A stretch of 64,000 bases of DNA from Macrotrachela quadricornifera (taxonomy: Eukaryota > Rotifera > Eurotatoria > Philodinida > Philodinidae), in assembly GCA_022393335.1 (NCBI GenBank), contig JAJEKB010021158.1, positions 1,005,985-1,069,984 on the forward strand, read 5' to 3'. The notes beneath the pieces are model-generated. The model ran no database searches. It worked only from the letters and a program-made list of their open reading frames with translations, and was not told where the DNA came from. The translations under genes and the position numbers were made by a program. Shown here piece by piece: positions 35,474 to 46,867 of the stretch (positions within the stretch are counted from its first letter, which is position 1; every line of letters starts with the position of its first letter).

Positions 35474-38000
35474 TTATAAAAGATTACAATAGGAAAAAGA
35501 AACCGAAGTTGAATGTGTCGTAGGAATAGTCGAGGTAGTGTGTAAGGCATAGGATTTCACCTCGTGAAGAAAGGTCAAATAATCATCAATAGGTAGTAAG
35601 ATATGATGTTTGGCGCTTAGTTCATATTTTAATGATTGATACATTGATTCGCGATTCATTAGACACATTTCATATAATTGTAAAAGACGATATCCATCGA
35701 TACGAGGACACAGAAGAAGAATGGTTTTATCCAAATTGAAGTATCGTAAAAATAAAATCGTCTGATCATGCGTCCATTCAGTGATACAATCAGGTAAATC
35801 ACTAAAAGATAAATAAATGAAGTAATATCGTTTTGATCAATACAAAACTTACTCAATCGACTCCGACATGCCTTGGAAATGTTCGAGACATTTTGAACCA
35901 TTGTAAATCGTGTCTTTTTCAATGATTCTGGATAACGATCGTGTGAATAAATCATAGCGACGTACGCTAATCTCATTCTTTAATTTATTATAAGCTAAGT
36001 GAAAATCAATTTTGCCAAATTCGACATAAATCTTCCCACTAACAATGATGCCAAGCCATCCATCAGGTTTATAATTCGATTCAATAAGAATAGGAATGAG
36101 ACGACATCCCCGTTCATAGGCATAATGGGCTTCCGATTGACAGTAAACACTTTGTTTATAAGTATTAGACATACAAATGAGAACATGTTCGGAATTTTCA
36201 ATAGCATTCGCAATACCAATCATTGTTGGTCCACGTAAACAATCTCGATCTAGCCAAATATTATAACCATCTTTCACTAATTGATCATGAATTTGAAGAC
36301 AAATATCTTGATCTTTATGTGAATAACTGATCATAATATCGTATTTATATGAATTGATATTGGTCGATTTTGCTACTGCTTCCACTTCTTTTTCTAATTT
36401 CCAAAGTAGACTTTCAGCTGCTCGTTGTAAATCTATTTGATTTGAGTTAGTTTTACTGGAAAGATTTCGTATATGAGTAATAAAGTTTTGATTCTGTTGA
36501 AGAATGACAAAAGCATCATTATTAAATGAAAGAGCGAGAAGAATTTCTAAAACAACAAGTTGTACTTTAATCGGATCAAAACGAGGTTCAATAATACATT
36601 TGATTAAAATAGTTAATGCTTGTTGTTGGGTTAACTCCGTTTTTACTTGATCATGTTGTACAAAATCTGAATCGAAGAAGAATTAGAATTAGAAATCAAA
36701 ATTGGAAAATATTCAATTTACTTTTTAAACTTTCTAAAAGACTATGAAATCTTCGTGTTTTTCCTCGATCATCGATTGTTCGAGTTATAAAATCAATATA
36801 CACCGAGACAATTTTACATGGATTAGCCAGTTTTTTAATATCATCTTCTCGCATTAATTTTCCTAAACAACGATAAGCATTCAATTGAATTTCAATATGT
36901 TCAACTTCAGTCATTTGTAAAAGCATTAAAATTAATGTTGGAATTGTTTTCATATAATTAAGAACATTTAAATGTAATGTTAAATTATAAAGCATTTGAA
37001 GAATTGTTCGTGTTGCTGATATATTGATTTTATTTGATGGAATAGATAATGTTGAAGATAAAAATAAAATCCAATGTAAAGCTAATCGACAATAATCATC
37101 ATAAAATTCTTTACTAAATATTTTTAAATTTTCAGATTCAATTGGACGAATAAGAAAATAAGTGAAATGACGAATCATTGATCCCATTTTTGTTGTACAA
37201 TATTGATACGAATCAGGTAAACAACTGGTAAACCATTTAGTAAATTCTTTTAATAACATTCGTAAAATTTGAAGAAATATTTCTAAATCATGATAATCGG
37301 TATACCATTGAAAATACAATGGCATTGTATCCAAAAAAAGTATATTGATATGATCAAGATGTTGAGTAAAATTTCGTTTTAAATTTCGAATCATTATTAC
37401 TGTATTTGATGAAGTCAAACATTGAGCTATAGAAGAAGATAACGGTTTAAAAAATGAATATTCATCATTAATAATTAGTTTAGCTTGTAAATGTTTGAAT
37501 GCTGTTAAAAGATAACTAATCGAACGAATTAGATGAGGATCTTTAATATATTTATCAGTGCTATTCAATCCATTTAAACATTGAACAAGTTCATCGATTA
37601 ATGGATAATGAAGAAGTAAATGTTTACATTCAGTTACATTTGTATCGGTTATATTGTGATAAAGATTTGTAAATATAATCGAAACATTTACTAAAATTTT
37701 TTCAGTTAAATTTCCTTTGATATGTCGTCGACGTAAATGTTTGATTAGAATTTGATCACGTAAAATAAAAAAAAATTCATGTTGAATTAATTCTATTTCG
37801 GCTAATCTTTTATATTTGAATGATAAACTTATTAATGGAGATATCATTTGATTAATTAAATTTGATCTCATCTCACAATCATCAATTGTTTTTAATTCAT
37901 TAACAAAAAAATCGAAGGAGGTTTTTAATTGTTCAACAGAAATGCTCATACCATGTTGACGAATAGTCATCACATGTTCTTCAATTGAATTTTTGATCAT
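35474..38000 (-). CDS. ARM-TIR-SAM-like protein, three exons
   Basis: Exons 38000-36722, 36666-35853 and 35801-35474 are joined by GT-AG introns of 55 and 51 nt; the frame is open across both, giving 806 residues. Exon 1 and the start of exon 2 are all-helical ARM-like repeats. The TIR domain follows at about residues 525-635: YDIMISYSHKDQDICLQIHD, BB-loop region WLDRDCLRG, then SVYCQSEAHYAYERGCRLIP. The Glu in CQSE sits where TIR NAD-hydrolases have their catalytic Glu. Exon 3 encodes a SAM-like segment (ITEWTHDQTILFLRYFNLD, PRIDGYRLLQLYEMC). SARM1 of animals is ARM-SAM-SAM-TIR, so the order here is different. The likely role is NAD+-linked innate or stress signalling in the cytosol; this is inferred. 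The start is the first ATG after a stop-rich AT stretch. Confidence 0.85.
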
Positions 38001-39633
38001 TTTTAATTAAATTATTCTATAAAGCAAATACTGAATTATTTTAAATAATCCTCTTTAAAGAGTAAAAACCTACTGTGAAATAATTTTGAACATGAATGAA
38101 ATGATTATTTAAATCGAAACGAGAACAGCCATCGTTCTTTGGATGGACAAAAATAATGTGTCATTTATAACGAATATTGTAGATAATATCGATTTTCTTT
38201 TTTCGTTCTTTGAATTTAATCAGTTTTCATTACTAACCTGTTCTTTTTTCAACTGCATCCATGTGAAAAATACACTTGTATTTGCTTTTATTTTTACGCA
38301 TCGAAAGAAACAAAAAGGGAAGTAGCAACCAATGTGCTTTTTTGCGTTTCTACGAATATATTTATCATCATTATGATACGTTCTTTGCTCGATAAACGTA
38401 TAGTCATTAAAATAATTAATCAAAACTTTTTCTTTTGCAAAGGAGTTTATATGATGCCCCCATCTTAGTTTCTAGAAGAGAAATTTTGCTTTTCATAAAA
38501 TCGGTGGACTTTCGTAGGAGGGCATAATGGGCAAGAAAAGATATTCCCAGGCAGGAAAAATTTTGTATCAGAAAAACAATTTTCCACCAAAAAAAAACAC
38601 ATTCATAGTATTAAAAAACTTTCGTGATCCATAGTTCGACTTTGGTATATTCCTTCCTATTAGATTCCAAGAAACTAAATTCACTTTCGATAGGTTACGA
38701 AGAGTATTAACAGTAAACATCATACCAAGCTCCATTTTACTTTTTCTTAAATTCGTTATTTCCTTCTTCTGCTTCTCAGACATACTGCAATAGAATCAGT
38801 TTCTTTAACTAAATCTCCCGTAATATAGTGTACCCATACATGTGACCTGATCCCCAGTTATACCTGTTTTAATATTTCTGCCGCTATGGTTTCCGACAAC
38901 TACGACTTATATCAATGCTTTCCGGTATGCTTGTGTTTTCGCCCTCACCCTCATTGAGAAAGATGCTCATATGTCTGTTTCTATCTATAGTTTTACTCTC
39001 TACAACAATATACGTCCAGAAATTTGCTTGATGTTTTCTACTCTTTTAAATAGGATTAGAATCTTTTCTTTTTTAATATAAAGCCTATAGGTGAGCAAGT
39101 TTTTTTGTGATATTGTTCAGTTGTCGAATATTGTGCTATGTTGCCGAGCAGATTGACTTTATTTATTTATGACGATTTCTGAGTCCAAGCCTTAACAGAT
39201 TCTTTTCTTTGGCTGTATAAAACTTTGAGAACCACTATATCAGGAAATGATAGATTATATATGCATGTACCTAGGCAAACCGTTAGATTCTAGAAAAGAG
39301 TATTTTCACATATGTTTGCCTGGCTCCCCACTGTGTACGAGTAGTGTGAGGTTTAAAATCGACATACCTGAGATATTTATGAAGATCTTTATAGAATAGA
39401 ATGATTTTAAATTCTTTTTGCATGGATACACTCAAGTTTTTCTGCAGAGAATTTTGAGTAAAACTTTAATATCTTATTAAAATTGCAATATGGATCCATA
39501 TTCTCTCAAAACCTTTTCTTAACATAATGATTACTACATATAGGCAAAGCATGAGCAGAATTGGTATGGATGAGTTGGGACGATTTCCTGGTTAGTGATA
39601 AAAATTTATCGTTCTTCAGTTTGTTAAGCATAG
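38001..39633. other. Gene-free stretch
   Basis: It is the upstream side of the ARM-TIR gene and the 3' flank of the J-domain/ankyrin gene. ORFs at 38143-38423 are mutual shadows. A 71-codon ORF at 38568-38783 lacks features. I see nothing else. Confidence 0.35.
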
Positions 39634-42312
39634 TTAAGATGATGTAATTTTGGCCATTCGAGTGTTTATAGATTCAATATTTGAATTATTTTTAGTGATA
39701 AATAATACGGCATTGATTTCAATATTTCTTGGATCTTTAATTCTCCATTCAATAGCGTTTAAATCGTCGTCTGGATGTTTGGTATAGTATGATACAGTGG
39801 ACGGGTAAGTTTCATAGCTATTACTCTTAACACTGCATTCTAGCACAGGTATCAATTATTGATCATTATGGGAAAATGCTATTGCATACACTGGATCCGA
39901 GCTATAGTGTACACTGGGACTTAAAAAAATAGCATCAGCAAAATCATGCACATCAAAGTATGTTTTGTCTCGCGAAAAATGGTTGTTAGGTGGATTGATA
40001 CGTTTTCCACTACTAACTACTGTGCCTGGCACAACGAGTGAGTCGAAGAGAATTGATCAGATGGCATTAATATTTGTTCCATGATAAACTACGTGTGGAA
40101 ATGTGTGAATATCTTGGTTGCGAAGAAGCAGACATGTACAAGGTACAGGTTTGTTTCGTGATTTTAGTGGTTGTCCATGAGCAGTAGCGATAAACATATC
40201 TGCTGGTAAGATAAGATGTTTTGGAATGATATCAACATGACGAACAAATGCATGAATACCACCATTCATAGGTAAATGAGTTGGACGAATATCGGAACTA
40301 AACCAATACGATAAAGGCATAACTAAAGTATATAGACGAGCATGTGACTCATTAATAATTGATACAGTAGGTAGTTCGAGAAGGTGGGACGTATGTCGAC
40401 CAAGATCGATTTTAAAAAGACAAATACATCCAGGTATGTCAAATATTTGAGGATCAGGTAAAAAAATTGTTATGACTTTGAATTGAATGTCTTTAATTAT
40501 ACAACCCTCAGAAAACGTGAACAGTAAATTTCCAACATTGATATTTTGTTTCTTTGTTAATGGAGATTTCAATGAAAACGGGGTCATTTTGCTCTTATTG
40601 TCGAAGTTCTTAGTGAAGCCTTGAAGATGTAACTTGGTATTTTGGTGAGTTGGTTGGGAACTAGTACAAGACATTGGTAATATTTTATGACGAATTAAAC
40701 GAATTGGTGTGTCAATAAATTTTGAAGATGTATATCTTGCAGAACAGACAGCTGATATTATAGTTGTATCTTCTTCCATAAATAACAGCGCACGTCGTGC
40801 AACAGAAAAATGAGGATATAGATCATTTGTAATGCTAGATAACGCTGTTAATAGATCTGTATATTTGGATGTAAATTCTAATTTTATTTTTGCTATCGGT
40901 TCCTCGTCATTTCCATCATCTTCATACACATATATATCAATTAGTTTATCACTTTTTAAATTTTGTTGATATTGTAATAAAATTTCTTTAATTTTATTCG
41001 CTGAAGCTTTGTTTACTTCGTTATGAATGTCCTCATCGAAAACATTTACTCCATAATCATTTTTAATATTAACATCAGCACCATATTCAAGTAAAAGTTC
41101 GACAATTGAGAAATGACCATAATATTTAGCTGCATGTAATGAAGTGCTTTTCGGTTGAGCTTTCATTTGCATATTAATATTAGCTTCATGTTTTAATAAC
41201 CATTTTGCAACAGAATAATGTCCAAAACGACATGCATAATATAATAAATTGATACCTTTAGAACCAATCATATCTGTTGATTTATCATTAAAATAGTAAT
41301 TAAACCACCAATCTACACCTGTTCGTGCCATTTCAAACATATCACATTCACGGATACTTTTAAAAATCTTGGTAATATCATTCCCATGTATTATACTACC
41401 TTCTTCTTCAGCAGTCGTGCCCCATCGATTTTGAAGAGTTGAATTACAGCCACGATTGAGAAGATATTCAACAATAGTAAAATGGCCACCATAGGCAGCA
41501 AGATGTAAGGCAGAGTTTCCATTGAAATCAACAAGATCTAGATTAGCGGATCGTTGTTCTACAAGCCAACGCACGAGATCGATATGACCCTTTTTACAAG
41601 CACAATGCAATAATGTTTGACGTTGTGAGAAATATTCTTTGTCTTGATGTTGTGTTAAACCATTCTTTAAAAACCAGCCTAGTTCATTTGCAGCCATTCG
41701 TACATAAGCAAATTGTTTCAACTCAGTAAATACTCGTTTTACATCATCATTATATACTTCGTCTTCGGCGGTACTACCATGCGCATTTTTTATTCTATAA
41801 TCGGCTCCGCTTTCCAAAAGACATTGAACAACATCAGCGTGTCCATAAAAAGAAGCAACATGTAATGCAGTACTTTTTGTACGTTGTGATAAATCGGGTT
41901 CCGCTCCTTGTTCAGTTAAAAATTTTACAGCTTCTATATTACCAGCACGTGCTGCACAGTACAGTGTTGTATGCCCTGTTATGGGATCTTGGCCATTAAT
42001 TTTGGTTAAATTAGCATCGAGTAATCGTTGTTTTAGAGTGTCTATGAGATCAGGTTCAGCAGCTAGTTGTTGTGGGGTATATTTATTGATTGACAGTTCA
42101 AAAGTCCATTCCTTTTGAGTATCATAACGGTTATGTTTATCGAAGTCCGACAATGTTTCATAAGCACGACAAATGCGTCGAAAATTAATAACTGAAATTT
42201 TCTTTTGTTTATGTTCATGAATTTTTATTCGATAAAATCTACGCAGTTCAACATAGTTGATATTTTCAGGAACACCAAGTATTTCATAAGGTGTTTGTTT
42301 TGATGTTGTCAT
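39634..42312 (-). pseudogene. J-domain/ankyrin protein with two nonsense codons before a YHGT (ART/PARP-like) domain
   Basis: From ATG at 42312 the frame encodes a J-domain (about residues 6-70; TPYEILGVPENINYVELRRF) in which the usual HPD is replaced by HEH in KIHEHKQKK, so Hsp70 stimulation is doubtful. Ankyrin repeats follow in three blocks (ALHVASFYGHADVVQCLLES; ALHLAAYGGHFTIVEYLLNR; SLHAAKYYGHFSIVELLLEY), then a family-specific region. The frame reaches VVYHGTNINAI and meets TGA at 40057-40059. The same frame then continues for about 140 codons (SILFDSLVVPGTVVSSGKRI; LSPSVHYSSDPVYAIAF), broken only by TAA at 39856-39858, to TAA at 39634. Both stops differ from sense codons (CGA and CAA) by C to T. 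YHGT and the SPSVHYSSDPVYA block resemble ADP-ribosyltransferase H and Y motifs; that call is tentative. The 751-residue product up to the TGA could still be made. Confidence 0.75.
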
Positions 42313-42884
42313 CTGCATTAATATTTTTATGATAAAATTTTGAAAGAATCTTTGCTTTATATCATAAAATATTATTGTTTTGAGGTTGGTTTTTCCATGA
42401 TGCATAACACATATTATTCAACAAAATCTAAACGAATCATTTATTTTTTTTCGAAAGGAAAGATGTGGTCGCACCTTTATTTTCAAATTCTTTTTCTATA
42501 TCAATATACTACTGCCTCTATCGGTCACATGTTTTTTTTCTTCTTTATGATAAATAGAAGTCGATATCTCTAGTCTACCGAGTACGACATAAAGATTGTA
42601 ACAATTGGTATTTTGTGAATATTTTACCATAAATATATGATACGATCTTGATTTTTTTCTTAAAAGATGCGCCTTCCATTAAAAGTCTAGAAAAACTGTA
42701 TGAACAAATCTCTACTAAGTTGTTCTGATAATTTTTCTACTTGATTACAATTAAACACCACCTTAATGCTGATATCAAGTATTCAAAAATATTTTTAATA
42801 TATTTTATTCTCTTTCTCGTAAAGAAGAGTTTTAGAAAAAAATTGTCTGTTTGGCTGCCCGCATAAGGTCAAAAAACATTTTAC
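42313..42884. other. Gene-free upstream flank
   Basis: An open frame extends the J-domain gene upstream to 42405, but a start at 42312 or 42318 fits the family better. A plus-strand ORF at 42340-42573 is low-complexity. I see nothing else. Confidence 0.35.
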
Positions 42885-43040
42885 TAATGTTTTGTACGAA
42901 ATTTGACCAAAGGGTTTTCGAGTATGGAGAGTTCGAATCTGAAGTTTGTTTTAATTAATTAACAATGTTTTTAATAAAATTTAACCAAAGAGTGATCGAG
43001 AGTAGGGAATTCGAATCTGATGTTTTTTAATTTGATAAAT
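42885..43040. repeat. Two units of the 8-9 kb satellite family, inverted
   Basis: GAAATTTGACCAAAGGGTTT, then TCGAGTATGGAGAGTTCGAA is followed about 105 bases later by AAATTTAACCAAAGAGTGAT and CGAGAGTAGGGAATTCGAA. On the minus strand these parallel the GATTCCCCGACCCC..CTTTTCGTCAAACTTT core of the 8-9 kb units. Confidence 0.6.
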
Positions 43041-43382
43041 CAATAGCTTGACGGTAGTTTAGAAACACGATTTCTACGAGAAAGAGATGAGCGAGTTTTT
43101 AGACGAGCGTTACTTGTGTAGTTAATTTGCAACTATATCTAACGTAAAATCTTGTAGGCTGATAAGTGAAATATTTAGCCAATTGTAAGTAGAAAGAATA
43201 TAAGCGTCTTTGCAATTTTAACAAAGGTGGTGAAAGCCATCAATAGCTTCCTTATAGACAAGGTTCAAATAATAAAGAATTGAAAGTATAGAACATCTTA
43301 TGACGGTATAACTGCAAACAAACTATATAGTGATAAAGTTTTGTTAGTGATATCTTATATTGCTTGATATATTTTAGTAGGA

Positions 43383-43620
43383 ATCGATATACATTCTAGA
43401 ACAAAGTTTCTTCCCACTCTGTATTGCTATACTATGATACTTGACATGAAATTTATTGCCAGGTAAAAACCTAACACGAAAGTTCTATTGCAGTAAAATC
43501 TGTACACTATATTACAATAAAACTATCATGTTATATCTTTACTTCGCAATAAATTTCATGCAAAATATGATAGTCTAACAACACAGAATGGGAAAAAATT
43601 CTTGCTGGAGTTGTATCATA
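43383..43620. repeat. Foldback hairpin element of about 235 bp
   Basis: The arm at 43395-43460 (TTCTTCCCACTCTGTATTGC.., ATGAAATTTATTGC) is complementary to 43545-43612 (GCAATAAATTTCATG.., AGAATGGGAAAAAATTC). Pairing continues inward (TTCTATTGCAGTAA with TTACAATAAAAC) to a small loop near 43500, so nearly the whole segment is one imperfect hairpin. Probably a MITE. Confidence 0.7.
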
Positions 43621-43639
43621 TGTTTATAAAGGGGCCATA

Positions 43640-43990
43640 GTCTCAATCGCGCTGGATAGAAGTAAGGAATCATTTCAAAATAGCCTATATGACCCAATTC
43701 TGCAAGCTGAGCACTCATCTGAAGTCAATTTTCAAGGCTTCAAGAGAAATTTGTAGGAGATATGCCCGATGGTCAGTAGCTAGGGTAACTCACAGTGTGG
43801 TCTATGCCAACTTAGTCTCCCGCCCGGCTTTTTGGCCTTGGTAATTCGGTGTCAAAAGATGTACTTTGATAAGATCTTTGTCTGGTGAAAAAGGACTCTA
43901 GAACCTTGTGTAGCACGGTAGGAAGCTCCAATACATATCTAGGGCTTGAATTGCATACAGTTGTAGCCTATAATGTCAAAATATTGAACT
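43640..43990. repeat. Dispersed repeat, copy B (partner 31370-31740)
   Basis: See copy A for the aligned words. This copy contains CCCGCCCGGCTTTTTGGCC where copy A has an A/T-rich replacement. Non-coding. Confidence 0.55.
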
Positions 43991-44555
43991 TACCCTCAAA
44001 ATAGGAGTTTTTGAGGTCAAAAATGATCCGCTGAAACTTATTTCAGCTCGCGTTTTTTATAGATAAAGTTAAATGACTTAATATTTTGAAATTGTTTATG
44101 GTTTCCTTAAACCTTTCTTTTGAGATTTTAAAAAATCAAAATTTTTTTCTTCGGCAACTTTTCCATTGAGTTGAAGTCTTCTCTCTCGAATCTCTCTTAA
44201 AAATATCCAAAACACAACTGACTTAGGCTTGAGCTGCGAATTTGATGCACAATTAATTAAAAGAACGTCGTTTTTTATGCTTTTTTTACGTTATTAATAC
44301 TTTTTGGGCCGAGAAAATTTCTGGTCTATCAATAGAAGCCTCCCCCGTTTTGCCGGGCATTTTTTCCGATGCTACAGAAATTTGTTCATTGATCTAAAAA
44401 TCTTGGATACGTCTCACTAGAATTGGACATCATGTTAGTATTAAAATCCATAGCCATTTCGGACGGCCTGAATACAGCCTAGAGAACTGCAATTGATCTT
44501 ATTCTACTAGTAAACGATTGCAAGCACCCTATATAATAGTTTTATATAAAAGAAA
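43991..44555. other. Gene-free spacer
   Basis: No supported feature. Confidence 0.3.
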
Positions 44556-44608
44556 TTGAATTTCTCGAATGGACCGATTTCACCGCTTAGTGATCTACCT
44601 CCTTTGCT

Positions 44609-45549
44609 GATGAAAATAAAAAATAAGATTGTTTCATGCGTCATCCATGTGGGGGATTGTCCATATCTAGTCTATTCGGATAATTATATTGTAGTGTTTT
44701 TTATTTTAAGATTTTCTATTGACGGTATCTATCGGTTATCAAACATTAAACAAAAGAAGACTTTATTATGGATAAGAAAGATACGATTATTAACACATTT
44801 TTCAATACCGATCTCTTTCGAAGGAGTTTCTTCCATCTTTAAGTTTACATTGGGCAGTTGTTTTAACGTTTTCAAGAGTCTAATGTCAACAACTCCAGGA
44901 ATCGTTAATCTAGTTAGAGGAGGTCCAGAACAAGTTTATCTTCCTCTGAAAACCCTGAATGACCAGTTCATTATTTGGCTAGGTGCTAATTCAAATGATA
45001 CTATACCTGCATTTGCTTGTGATCTTCAAGATCAAATAACTTTTATTGACACTGTAATTGATTGCACTGACTACATCAATTCACAATCAGTACCGAAGCG
45101 TTCACTTGTCCTTATTATGTCTGACGAGTGTACGATTCATCATAAAGAAATCGAAGATATGCTCAATTTATTTAAAATCAAAAAGATTTATGTGATTGTG
45201 GATAAGTCTCAATCAAATCTTGATGCGTGTTCTCTTCGAAGCCGAAGACTCAGATACATTTTTAATGATACATTAAGTATGCTGAAACAATTATGCCATG
45301 AAAAAGATAAAAGATTAATCCATCTTAATATGTCTATGTTCAGTTACAAACAGAATAGTGATTAGCAGTGGCAATGTCACAGTAGATACGGATGACGAAT
45401 ATACTTCGACCAAACAATTATCACTAGATTGCTCAAATGAGAAGCTAACTCGAAATATACAAATAGTTATGTCTGAAAAAGTTGAACAAATATCATCGAA
45501 TTTAAAAGGTTTCGTAATAGTTACTTATCAACGAACTGCTTTACATTAA
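44609..45549 (+). pseudogene. Relic of a bdelloid-type 'IWL.AN' regulatory domain protein
   Basis: The first usable ATG is at 44609. The first third is unconvincing and probably includes an unremoved intron or decayed sequence. From about 44895 the frame looks coding: STTPGIVNLVRGGPEQVYLP, LNDQFIIWLGANSNDT, DCTDYINSQSVPKRSLVLIM, then LFKIKKIYVIVDKSQS. This succession (IWL.AN, C..YI, a hydrophobic strand, then IYV) matches a domain I associate with the N-terminus of bdelloid TPR/ADP-ribosyltransferase proteins; this is recollection, not a search. The frame stops at 45363-45365. An adjacent frame (45358-45549; DDEYTSTKQLSLDCSNEKLT, EKVEQISSNLKGFVIVTYQ) may be its continuation after a frameshift. 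Confidence 0.4.
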
Positions 45550-45947
45550 TATCTACTAGATAGAGAATTCGCAATCTCCAAATTAGCGGCTGGCCAGAAC
45601 TGGGATAGCAGAATAACAGAAACAGCTGTTTAGAAGTCTCTCGCGTATAGCCTGGAAAAGATTCGAGAGTTGTCAACGAATGTGGAAGCTTTTCATCAGA
45701 ATCTACTATGAGTGCGGATAGCGAAGATTGCCAACTAAACTGATAGTGCTGAGGAGAACAACAATGTAACACTTTATCTGCATAATCTCAAACATTGTCT
45801 GTTATGAATTAAGTATCATTCATAAGATTGTTTCGAAATATCTAATTGTTCCATTTCTAAGAATTCTTCATTTCTCATATGCTTTAACTCAAAAATCATC
45901 TTTTTCATCTGTTCTCTTCTAAGTTTTGATGAAGTTAATGTTGCACT
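45550..45947. other. Gene-free spacer
   Basis: The minus-strand ORF at 45521-45772 has no features. I see nothing else. Confidence 0.3.
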
Positions 45948-46014
45948 AAGGGGGAAAGAGCGGGTCCTGGATCCTCGGATCCTGATGGATCCTAGGATCC
46001 ACTTTTTCCCCCTT
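45948..46014. repeat. 67-bp GGATCC-rich hairpin
   Basis: AAGGGGGAAAG at the left and CTTTTTCCCCCTT at the right are inverted. Between them lie four GGATCC palindromes within about 35 bases, arranged so that the whole segment folds around TGA at its centre. The segment is GC-rich in AT-rich surroundings. Probably a miniature foldback element. Confidence 0.65.
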
Positions 46015-46460
46015 GGTTTTCTTATACTTTCAAAATACGTGTTTCATCACATAAAAAGCCAAGAAGACAAAATAAAAGGAGTAACTACGATTTTATAGTA
46101 AATTAATTATTTGAAAATAATTTTAAGATAAAAGATATCCATAAGATTTATAAATGATATTTAAACATGTAATATGATAGAAATAAATAGATCTCAAATG
46201 TAAATCTATTTTAATTTATTAGCTATTAAATAATATATGTACAATGTTAAGTTTTGATGGTTGATCTAATAGATCAAAAATCTTTTTATTGTCAAAATAA
46301 TGACTATATGATCAAAGTAACAAAGTTAAACGAGAAAAGAAACAAAAAAAACGACAAAAAAATTTAAATGTTTCTTATACTTAATTTTTTAATTATTCTT
46401 TTGTAAGAATATTTGTATAATGAGATAAATTCTTCATCAAATATTAAATTATTGAGTCTA

Positions 46461-46706
46461 TAGTCTTTTCGATTTCAGATTGAATTCGAAAACGAAAAAA
46501 TTTACCTCAACTTTTTCAACATACTATGGGACTTCATGGGACAGCATGGGACAACATGGGACTACATGGGACTACGAAATTTCATAGTCCCATGCTAGTC
46601 CCATGTTGTCCAATAGTGCCATAGTCCCATGCTAGTCCTATGTTGTCCCATAGTGCCATTGTCCCTGCAATTTCATTTGGAATTCAATCTGAAATCAAAT
46701 AGACCA
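46461..46706. mobile_element. MITE with a GTCCCAT minisatellite foldback core
   Basis: Ends: TAGTCTTTTCGATTTCAGAT plus TGAATTC on the left and the matching inverted sequence at 46680-46706 on the right; 17 bases (GATTTCAGATTGAATTC) are perfectly inverted. The left core consists of ATGGGAC units about every 10 bases (46526-46575), the right core of GTCCCAT units (46585-46665), meeting at GAAATTTC. No ORF. A clear target duplication is not visible. Confidence 0.75.
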
Positions 46707-46867
46707 TTGTATGAAATTATTTGTACTTGATGATTGCAACATGTTGCTGTTGTTGTTGTTGAAATATTCTTATAAAGCTTGAATTTTTTCGTTAATTGGT
46801 ATTAATGAACTAGAAAAAAATAGTAAAAAATTAAATAAATTTTTAGGAAATAATTTTCTTACGTCGG

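Noticed and set aside
42900..43020. tRNA-like GTTCGAATC words
   Set aside because: They belong to a repeat unit; no acceptor stem, D-arm or anticodon arm can be drawn around them. No tRNA was found anywhere in the window.
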